Shown here: piece after piece, positions 6,308-12,666 of the stretch
How the letters are laid out: every line of letters begins with the position of its first letter
Position numbering within the stretch: the first letter of the stretch is position 1
Notes under the pieces: model-generated
What the model was told of the DNA's origin: nothing
What the model saw: only the letters and a program-made list of their open reading frames with translations
The model's database searches: none
Translations under genes and position numbers: made by a program
DNA from: Verrucomicrobiales bacterium
Lineage (GTDB): Bacteria; Verrucomicrobiota; Verrucomicrobiia; Verrucomicrobiales; V1-33
Reading direction: 5' to 3'
Assembly: GCA_023253495.1 (NCBI GenBank)
Contig: JALRGF010000293.1
Span: 1 to 12,666 of the forward strand
Length of the DNA: 12,666 nt

Positions 6308-8344
6308 TCACGCCTCACCCGGCAGCGACACCGTGATCACCGTCCCGCTGCCCGGTGAAGAATCCAGTGACATCCGGCCACCGCAGGAGACCGCGCGCGA
6401 CCGCATGTTGGCCAGGCCATGGCCGGCCGCCGACGCCGGATCAAATCCGCCGCCGTCATCGGCAATGCGCAACGTGAAACGCCGCCGCGATCGGCTCAGA
6501 CTTATCGTCACCCGGCCGGCCCGCGCATGCCGCTGGATATTGTGCAGCGCCTCCTTGAAGATCAGAAACAGATCACGCTGGGTCTCCAGCGGCAGGCGGG
6601 CGCCGCCATCCAGTCCATCAACCTCCATCGTCCACGACACTCCGGCCAACAACAGGCCGGCCGTCTCGCGCAGGCGGGCCGACAGGTCCCCGATGGTCCT
6701 TGTCCCCGGGCTGATCAGCCAGACGATGTCATGCATCGAATCCGCCGTCTGCGCCGCCACCCGCCGGATCGTCTCAAGTTCCGCCCGCATCGCCCGGGCA
6801 TCCGGCGCCGCCTCGAGCCCGAGCTGGCTGAGCAGCCCGATGCTGCTCAGATTGCTGCCGATCTCGTCATGCAGGTCGCGCGCAATCCGCGTCTGCAACG
6901 CCCGCGTCTGGCGCCGCTGGCGGATCCGCCCGACCCACACCGCCGCCAGCCCACCCAGTACCAGGCAGCCGGCCAGCCCGGCACCCGCCGCCGCCAACCG
7001 CCCTTCCGCCTGCTCCCGGAGTCGGTCCGCCCGCCGCGACAGCCCGGCAATTTCCGAAACAATCACCTGACGCCGCGCCAGCGCGGCCAGCCAGTCCGCA
7101 TAGGTGCCGACTTCCTCCCGCGGCGCCACCCCATCCACCAGGAACGCCGGAGCCCAGAACGACGTGGGAAACGCGAGCGGCGACGACTCACTGACCGGTC
7201 GGTCCAGCGCGACATTGCGCCCTCCGGAAATCACCTCCATTTCCGCGAGCGCAAAAATAAAATCTTCGGGCCCCCTCAAGCGGGGCCACAGTTTCTCCGC
7301 GGTCAGACGCACAAAGCGCGCCTCCCGCCCGCGTCCCGGCACCACCACCCGGCGGTCGCCGGGATTCGGATAATCGTCCCCAGTGTGGTCCATCAGCACC
7401 GCGGCCGTCGCCAGCGACGGATCGGTCGACACCTCGATCCGGAACCGCTCCGGAAATCCGAATCCGATGGTGTCCGGAAAATCAACCGGGCGCGCCGGGA
7501 TCAGACGGACTTCGTCAATCGGCACGACGGCCCCCAGATCAACCTGCACCCACTGTCGCACGTCCGCCCGTGTTTCCTCACGGCCATGATACCCGTTGGT
7601 CGGTTGCTGGCGGGGCTCGACCGGGCGCCCGGCGACCGAAATGCCATCCGTCAAGGCTGATGGCTTCCAGCGGGGCGACGCCAACGCATCCCGCGCCTCC
7701 ACCGCCGCCCCCTGCGCCACATTCCGGTTGCCCGAGGTCACCGCCAGCTCTCCCAACGCAAAGAAATAATTGTCCGGCTCTCCCCGCAGTTCGCGCGCCG
7801 TCACCCGCACATATCGCGCCACCCGCCCGACTTTGCGCAGGATCACCGGAGCCAGCCCGGGATCGGGAAAAGCCTCCGCTCCGAAATCACCCGCGCTCAC
7901 CCGCGCGGCAAAATCGGCGGTCAGGCTGAGTTCGACGACAAACCGCCGCGGAAATCCCAGGGGCACCGCCGTGCCGGTCGGCGACGGCACCACGGCCGGA
8001 ATCATCACGATGTCGTCCACCGGCATGACCCGCCCAAGATCGACCTGCACCCACTTTTCCGTCTCCGCCATCGCTGCCGCTTCACTGCGATACCCCGAAA
8101 TGGAAAAGTCCGGCCGGTCCGGTCCTGCCGGCAATGATTCCAGCTCCGCCTGCAACTGCTGCAGCCGCGATTCCACCACCCGCAGCTCCGGCTGCATCAG
8201 CGACCGCCACCGGTCGAGCGCCGATTCCTGCGCCGTCACCGCCTGAAATGCCACGACCTGCGCCATCACGACAGCCGGTGCCAGGGGGCGGAAAATCAAC
8301 GGGATCATGACTATCGGGCAAAGCGGCAGGGAAGGAGGATTCAT
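6308..8344 (-). CDS. Sensor histidine kinase with two discoidin-like modules
   Basis: A 678-aa membrane sensor kinase. The start is the ATG at 8344, seven nt after a good GGGAG site (8352-8356); a TTG one codon earlier is not needed. Order: signal peptide (about 1-39, ending VTAQ); a short coiled coil (about 40-72, RLQQLQAELESLP); two F5/8-type C (discoidin)-like modules at about 84-205 and 249-375, each with WVQVDLG, a GFP-RF strand, an FPDPG or YPNPG turn and FALGE/FALAE; a trailing half-module at 376-408; a second coiled coil; a transmembrane helix (451-472); HisKA_3 with H492 in RDLHDEIGSNL; and a HATPase_c domain with N602 (EALHNIQRH), DDGGGFD (629-635) and GHGLANM (641-647). Discoidin-like folds outside the membrane commonly bind sugars or phospholipids, so it probably senses a glycan (inference). 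The partner is the adjacent regulator. The sensor modules match an insert in the divergent cytochrome protein, which is unusual. Nothing in the kinase core is missing. Confidence 0.95.
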   Translation of the reverse strand: MNPPSLPLCPIVMIPLIFRPLAPAVVMAQVVAFQAVTAQESALDRWRSLMQPELRVVESRLQQLQAELESLPAGPDRPDFSISGYRSEAAAMAETEKWVQVDLGRVMPVDDIVMIPAVVPSPTGTAVPLGFPRRFVVELSLTADFAARVSAGDFGAEAFPDPGLAPVILRKVGRVARYVRVTARELRGEPDNYFFALGELAVTSGNRNVAQGAAVEARDALASPRWKPSALTDGISVAGRPVEPRQQPTNGYHGREETRADVRQWVQVDLGAVVPIDEVRLIPARPVDFPDTIGFGFPERFRIEVSTDPSLATAAVLMDHTGDDYPNPGDRRVVVPGRGREARFVRLTAEKLWPRLRGPEDFIFALAEMEVISGGRNVALDRPVSESSPLAFPTSFWAPAFLVDGVAPREEVGTYADWLAALARRQVIVSEIAGLSRRADRLREQAEGRLAAAGAGLAGCLVLGGLAAVWVGRIRQRRQTRALQTRIARDLHDEIGSNLSSIGLLSQLGLEAAPDARAMRAELETIRRVAAQTADSMHDIVWLISPGTRTIGDLSARLRETAGLLLAGVSWTMEVDGLDGGARLPLETQRDLFLIFKEALHNIQRHARAGRVTISLSRSRRRFTLRIADDGGGFDPASAAGHGLANMRSRAVSCGGRMSLDSSPGSGTVITVSLPGEA

Positions 8345-8410
8345 CAAACCGCTCCCACGCCCCCAAGGAACTCACATGAAGGTGCGATTGTCTACCGGAC
8401 GGCGGCAGTT
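8345..8410. promoter_or_regulatory. Divergent intergenic region, likely shared promoters
   Basis: Only 66 nt separate the start codons of the minus-strand kinase and the plus-strand cytochrome gene, so both promoters must lie here or extend into the genes. On the plus strand, TTGTCT (8388-8393) and TATGCT (8410-8415) are 16 nt apart and could be a -35/-10 pair. If so, transcription would begin near 8422 and translation would start at the ATG at 8423 (leaderless) or 8441 rather than at 8411. No clear inverted repeat for a LuxR-type regulator was found by eye. Confidence 0.35.
8352..8356 (-). promoter_or_regulatory. Ribosome binding site of the histidine kinase
   Basis: On the minus strand GGGAG lies 7 nt before the ATG at 8344. 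It is the clearest Shine-Dalgarno site in the window and decides the kinase start against the ATG at 8308, which has none. Confidence 0.6.
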
Positions 8411-11400
8411 ATGCTGCGCTCCATGAGGAAAGTTCTGCTGATGGCCGTCGTCTGGACGGCTGCCCGCACCGCCGCCACCACCGGCGTGGCCGCCCTGCCC
8501 CCGCCGGCCCCGCACCCCGTTGACTTCGTCAAGGACATCCAGCCGATCCTGCAGGCGCAGTGCGTGTCATGCCACGGCGAGGAAAAAGACCGCTCCGATT
8601 ACCGCCTCGACGTCAAATCAATCGCCCTCACCGGCGGCGCCTCCCACGCCCCGAATATCATTCCCGGTCAAAGCGCGGACAGTCCGCTCATCCGGTTCGT
8701 CGCCGGCCTCGACCCCGAAAAACGCATGCCGCCAAAGGGCGACCCGCTCCCCCCGGAGGACGTCAGCCGCCTGCGCCGGTGGATCGACGACGGCGCGGTC
8801 TGGCCGGAGGAAGCCAGCGCCCGACTGCCCGACAAAACCGATTGGTGGTCGCTCAAACCGCCGGTCAAGGGGGTCGTCCCCCCGATGCCTGAGGGCGGCC
8901 GCAATGCCATCGACGCCTGGATCGGCGCGCCCCTCGCCGCACACGGACTGACCCCGGCCCCGGAAGCGGACGCCCGCACCCTCGTCCGCCGGCTCTTCTT
9001 CGATCTCACCGGCCTGCCGCCCGCACCGGAGGAAGTGGCGCAATTCGAACGGGAATGGGCCGACCCCGCCCACCGCGACCAGGCCTACGCGCAGCTCGTC
9101 GACCGCCTGCTCGCCTCGCCGCGCTATGGCGAGCGCTGGGCGCGCCACTGGCTGGACGTCGTCCATTACGGCGAGACCCATGGTTATGATAAAGACCAGC
9201 CGCGCCCGCACGCCTGGCCCTACCGCGACTACGTCATCCGCGCGTTCAATTCCGACAAGCCGTACACCCGGTTCGTCCAGGAACAGATTGCCGGCGACAC
9301 CCTGTTTCCCGGCACCGTCGATGGCATCACCGCCCTCGGCTTCATCGCCGCCGGCCCCTGGGACCTCATCGGCCATGCCGAAGTGCCGGAATCGAAAATC
9401 GACGGCAAAATCGCGCGCCACCTCGACCGCGACGACATGGTCGCCAACACCCTGAGCACGTTCAACGCCCTGACCGTCCACTGCGCCCAGTGCCACGACC
9501 ATAAATTCGACCCGATCACCGCCGAAGATTATTACAGCCTGCAATCGGTCTTCGCCGCCCTCGACCGGGCCGACCGACCGTTCGACGAGGACCCGGCCGT
9601 GGGCGCCCGGCGCGCCGCCCTGAGCACCCGGCAACGCGAGCTGAAGTCGCGCGTCGATGGCGCCATCACCCGCGCCCGCGAACAATCCGGTGAAGCCCTG
9701 ACCGCGCTGGAAAAAAACCTCGCGCGCCTCGACTCCCCGGAAAAACCCGCCACTCAAGGGTGGCACTCCCAGATGGATCCCCGGGCGGACTCAGTGAAAT
9801 GGGTCCAGATTGACCTCGGCCAGGCCGCCAATCTCCGCGAGGTGGTTCTGCATCCGTGCCACGACAGCTACAACCAGATCGGCGACGGCTTTGGGTTCCC
9901 CGTGCGCTTCCGCGTCGAGGCCTCGGACGACCCGGAATTCCAGTCCGGGGTGCAGACGGTCGCCGACCGGACTTCGGAGGATTTTCCGAATCCCGGGGTC
10001 GCGCCCGTCCGGTTCGACACCACCGTGCGCGCCCGCCACCTGCGCGTGACCGCCACCACCCTGGCCTCCCGCAAGGACGGCTACATGTTCGCCCTCGCGG
10101 AACTCGAGGCCACCGACACCGCCGGCCGCAACCGCGCCGCCGATGCCACCGTCAGCGCACTCGACAGCATCGAAGCCGAGGGCGCCTGGTCCCACCGCTA
10201 CCTCAATGACCGCGCGGTCCCCGGCGCCACCCGGATGGCCCCGGCCGATCTGGCCGACGCCCGCAGCGCCCTGCAACAGGCGCGTCAGCTCGTCCTCCAG
10301 GCGATGCTCGGGCGCACCGAGGCCGCGGCCGTGGCCGCGGCCGAATCGGATCTGGCCGGCGTCGAGCAGGAACTGAAATCACTGCCCGCCCCCAGCCTGG
10401 TCTACGCCGGCACCGTCCACCACGGCAGCGGCGCCTTCACCGGCACCGGCGCCACCGGCGGCACCCCGCGCCTCATCACCGTATTGGCGCGCGGCGACGT
10501 CCGCCGCCCCGGCCGCCCGGTTACCCCGGGCGCCATCTCCAGCATCCCCGGGGCACCCGCCCGCTTCCCGCTGCCCGCCGACGCCCCGGAAACCGAGCGC
10601 CGCGCCGCCCTCGCCCGCTGGATCACCGACCCCGCCCACCCGCTCACCTGGCGCACCGCCGTCAACCGCGTCTGGCATTACCACTTCGGCCGCGGGATCG
10701 TCGACACCCCGAACGACTTCGGCCGCATGGGCGGCACGCCGTCCCACCCGCAGCTCCTCGACTGGCTTGCCCTCACGTTCCGCGATGACTTCGGCGGGTC
10801 GTTCAAACAACTCCACCGGCTCATCGTCACCAGCGCCACCTACCGCCAGCAGTCGGCCGTCCGCAACCCGGCCGCCGAACGGATCGACTCCGGCAACGCC
10901 CTGCTCTGGCGCCAGAACCGCCGGAAACTCGAGGCCGAAGCGGTCCGCGACAGCGTGCTCGCCGTGGCCGGCAAACTCGACCTGACCATGGGCGGCCCGA
11001 GCTTCCGCGACTTCGTCGTCGAACACCCGGAACACTCGCCCCACTACCAGTACCACCTCGCCGATCCGGAAAATCCGGCCATCCACCGCCGCTCGGTCTA
11101 CCGGTTCCTCGTGCGCAGCCAGCAGCAACCGTGGATGGCCGCTCTCGATTGCGCCGACCCGTCCATGATGGTCGAAAAACGCAACCAGACGATCACCCCG
11201 CTCCAGGCACTCGCCCAGCTCAACAACCAGCTCATGGTCGTCATGGCCCGCCACTTCGCGGAGCGCGTGGAAACCGCCGGACCGGACCCCGAGTCCCGCG
11301 TGGCCGCCGCGTTCCGCCTCGCCGTGCAACGCGATCCGGATGCCACCGAACGCGAGGCGCTCACCGAATACGCCCGGACCCACGGCCTCGCCAATGCCTG

Positions 11401-11443
11401 CCGCCTGCTCATCAATCTGAACGAATTTTCCTTCATCGACTGA
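8411..11443 (+). CDS. PSCyt1/DUF1549/DUF1553 protein with discoidin insert
   Basis: A 1010-aa exported c-type cytochrome of the planctomycete/verrucomicrobial family. A signal peptide spans about 1-28. Alternative starts are M5 (8423) and M11 (8441); the last has AGGAA 10 nt upstream. Domains: PSCyt1 with haem motif CVSCH at 51-55 and M106 in KRMPPKGDPLP as a possible axial ligand; DUF1549 (about 165-390) with FFDLTGLPP, RYGERWARHWLDV and a second CxxCH (CAQCH, 358-362); a coiled coil (about 400-440); a discoidin-like module (449-573) plus half-module (574-607); another coiled coil (about 610-657); then DUF1553 (about 730-985) with LARWITDPAHPLTWRTAVNR, NDFGRMGGTPSHP and the NLNEFSFID end. 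Function in this family is not established; a redox role in glycan breakdown in the periplasm has been suggested. It lies 5 nt before the DUF1501 gene, its usual partner. The discoidin-like insert matches the sensor modules of the divergent kinase. The family call is firm; the function is open. Confidence 0.95.
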   Translation: MLRSMRKVLLMAVVWTAARTAATTGVAALPPPAPHPVDFVKDIQPILQAQCVSCHGEEKDRSDYRLDVKSIALTGGASHAPNIIPGQSADSPLIRFVAGLDPEKRMPPKGDPLPPEDVSRLRRWIDDGAVWPEEASARLPDKTDWWSLKPPVKGVVPPMPEGGRNAIDAWIGAPLAAHGLTPAPEADARTLVRRLFFDLTGLPPAPEEVAQFEREWADPAHRDQAYAQLVDRLLASPRYGERWARHWLDVVHYGETHGYDKDQPRPHAWPYRDYVIRAFNSDKPYTRFVQEQIAGDTLFPGTVDGITALGFIAAGPWDLIGHAEVPESKIDGKIARHLDRDDMVANTLSTFNALTVHCAQCHDHKFDPITAEDYYSLQSVFAALDRADRPFDEDPAVGARRAALSTRQRELKSRVDGAITRAREQSGEALTALEKNLARLDSPEKPATQGWHSQMDPRADSVKWVQIDLGQAANLREVVLHPCHDSYNQIGDGFGFPVRFRVEASDDPEFQSGVQTVADRTSEDFPNPGVAPVRFDTTVRARHLRVTATTLASRKDGYMFALAELEATDTAGRNRAADATVSALDSIEAEGAWSHRYLNDRAVPGATRMAPADLADARSALQQARQLVLQAMLGRTEAAAVAAAESDLAGVEQELKSLPAPSLVYAGTVHHGSGAFTGTGATGGTPRLITVLARGDVRRPGRPVTPGAISSIPGAPARFPLPADAPETERRAALARWITDPAHPLTWRTAVNRVWHYHFGRGIVDTPNDFGRMGGTPSHPQLLDWLALTFRDDFGGSFKQLHRLIVTSATYRQQSAVRNPAAERIDSGNALLWRQNRRKLEAEAVRDSVLAVAGKLDLTMGGPSFRDFVVEHPEHSPHYQYHLADPENPAIHRRSVYRFLVRSQQQPWMAALDCADPSMMVEKRNQTITPLQALAQLNNQLMVVMARHFAERVETAGPDPESRVAAAFRLAVQRDPDATEREALTEYARTHGLANACRLLINLNEFSFID

Positions 11444-11448
11444 CCCGC

Positions 11449-12666
11449 ATGAACGACTCACCCTTTCACCGGCAGCGCCGGTTCCGACCGCTCACCCGGC
11501 GCGATTTCCTCTGGCAATCAGGCGGCGGTCTCGGCGGCATCGCCCTGGCCTCCCTGCTCGGTCACGACGGCGCCCTCGCCGCCGGTGCCACCGCCGGCAC
11601 CCAGGTCGTCCACCACCCGCCGCGCGCCCGCCGCGTCGTGCAACTCTTCATGGCCGGCGCGGCCAGCCACCTCGACCTGTTTGATTTCAAGCCCGAACTG
11701 GTCAAGCGGCACGGCCAACCGAGCGACTTCGGCGAACATGTCGAGGCCTTCCAGGACGGCTTGGGGCCGTGGCTGCGGCCGGTCTGGGACTTCCAGCCGT
11801 ACGGCCAATCGGGCAAGCTCCTCAGCGAGGTGGTCGCCGACCTCGGGCCGGTCGTCGATGACATCGCCTGGGTCCATAACATGGTCGGCAAAACCGGGAT
11901 CCACTCGCAGGGGACCCTGCTGCAATCGACCGGCTTCAACCGCCCCGCCTTTCCCTCGATGGGATCGTGGGTCAGCTACGGGCTGGGATCGCTCAATGAA
12001 AACCTGCCGGCCTTCGTCGTCCTTCCGGACCACCGCGGGCTCGCCAGCAATGGCACCAAGAACTGGGATGCCGCTTTCCTGCCCGCCCAGCACCAGGGCA
12101 CGGTCATCTTTCCGGGCCGCGAAACCCCCATCGCCGACCTCTACCCGGACGCCCGCGGCACCTATATCACCCCGGCCAGCGAGGAAGCCGGCCGCCCGGT
12201 GCTCGCCCGCCTCAATGCCGCCCACGCCGCCACCCGCCCGGAAGACGACCGCCTCGACGCCCGCATCCGCAGTTACGAACTGGCCGCGCGCATGCAACTG
12301 GCTGCCCCCGACGCCCTCGACATCTCGCGCGAACCGGCCCGCATCCGCGAAATGTACGGCATCCGTGACGACGTGAAGGAATGGCCGAAGGAAATCAACG
12401 CCGCCGAGGAACAGGACGCCTTCGGTCGCAAATGCCTCGCCGCCCGCCGCCTGCTCGAACGCGGCGTGCGTTTCGTCCAGATCTGGAGCGGCAATGACAA
12501 CGGGTTCCCGCGCCGCAACTGGGACAGCCATGAGGACGTCCGGCGCGACCACGGGCCGCTCGCCCAGGGGTTCGCCCGCGGCGCCTCCGCCCTCATCCGC
12601 GACCTCAAACAACGCGGGCTGCTCGACGATACCATCGTCCTCTGGACCACCGAATTCGGCCGCATG
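11449..12666 (+). CDS. DUF1501 protein, Tat-exported (3' end cut off)
   Basis: 406 codons are open from the ATG at 11449 to the window edge with no stop; family members are usually about 450-490 aa, so only a short C-terminal part is missing. The N terminus carries a twin-arginine signal: LTRRDFLWQSGG (15-26), then a Gly/Ala/Leu core to about residue 46. The following region reads VVQLFMAGAASHLDLFDFKPEL, typical of DUF1501, which is related to the alkaline phosphatase/sulfatase fold. A later NWDSH (357-361) matches the WD-H signature of the family, and the window ends in TTEFGRM. Tat export implies folding, and perhaps metal binding, before export. The start is 5 nt after the stop of the cytochrome gene with no Shine-Dalgarno site, which suggests translational coupling and co-expression. 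Substrate unknown; hydrolysis of a phosphate or sulfate ester is an inference from the fold only. Confidence 0.95.
   Translation, partial: MNDSPFHRQRRFRPLTRRDFLWQSGGGLGGIALASLLGHDGALAAGATAGTQVVHHPPRARRVVQLFMAGAASHLDLFDFKPELVKRHGQPSDFGEHVEAFQDGLGPWLRPVWDFQPYGQSGKLLSEVVADLGPVVDDIAWVHNMVGKTGIHSQGTLLQSTGFNRPAFPSMGSWVSYGLGSLNENLPAFVVLPDHRGLASNGTKNWDAAFLPAQHQGTVIFPGRETPIADLYPDARGTYITPASEEAGRPVLARLNAAHAATRPEDDRLDARIRSYELAARMQLAAPDALDISREPARIREMYGIRDDVKEWPKEINAAEEQDAFGRKCLAARRLLERGVRFVQIWSGNDNGFPRRNWDSHEDVRRDHGPLAQGFARGASALIRDLKQRGLLDDTIVLWTTEFGRM

Noticed and set aside
8618..9766. Minus-strand open frame of 382 codons inside the cytochrome gene, with similar ones at 10379-11461 and 11518-12612
   Set aside because: They are antisense to domains that are recognised with high confidence and are Gly/Ala/Val/Arg-rich, as expected for mirror frames of GC-rich genes.
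1..12666. CRISPR arrays, tRNA or rRNA genes, insertion sequences, defence genes
   Set aside because: No regular repeat-spacer pattern, no cloverleaf or rRNA-like stretch, no transposase and no inverted repeat ends with target duplications were seen on either strand.

Overview
The window is GC-rich DNA that is almost entirely coding. The best guess for its source is Verrucomicrobiota, possibly Planctomycetota. Three things point there: a gene pair encoding a planctomycete-type cytochrome (PSCyt1/DUF1549/DUF1553) and a Tat-exported DUF1501 protein; a PEP-CTERM tail with a run of arginines; and a large secreted protein of LamG-like and Ig-like modules ending in a domain with an 'AFYRV' finish. 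Taxonomy is inferred from gene content only.

Layout. Positions 2-133 hold the 3' end of an unidentified plus-strand gene. From about 180 to 8344 five genes lie on the minus strand. In transcription order they are: a membrane-anchored sensor histidine kinase with two discoidin-like modules outside the membrane (8344-6308); a NarL/FixJ-type response regulator (6274-5636); a large secreted protein with two LamG-like/Ig-like units (5556-2425); a PEP-CTERM protein (2295-1411) that is a paralogue of the large protein's C-terminal region; and a membrane protein with a TPM-like domain (1310-180). The gaps between them are 33, 79, 129 and 100 nt, so they could form an operon or a few overlapping transcripts. 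Divergent from the kinase, across a 66-nt gap, lie the PSCyt1/DUF1549/DUF1553 gene (8411-11443) and a DUF1501 gene (11449 to the window edge), 5 nt apart.

How the genes may work together. The clearest pattern is that the kinase's sensor region and the cytochrome protein share one module. It is a coiled-coil stretch followed by a discoidin-like unit that starts and stops at the same unusual points in both proteins: twice in the kinase, once as an insert in the cytochrome protein between DUF1549 and DUF1553. With the divergent arrangement, this suggests (inference) that the two-component system senses the same ligand, perhaps a polysaccharide, that the exported cytochrome/DUF1501 pair acts on, and that it controls the divergent operon and/or the secreted lectin-like proteins downstream. 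The individual families are known. The shared module and the co-location are the part worth checking.
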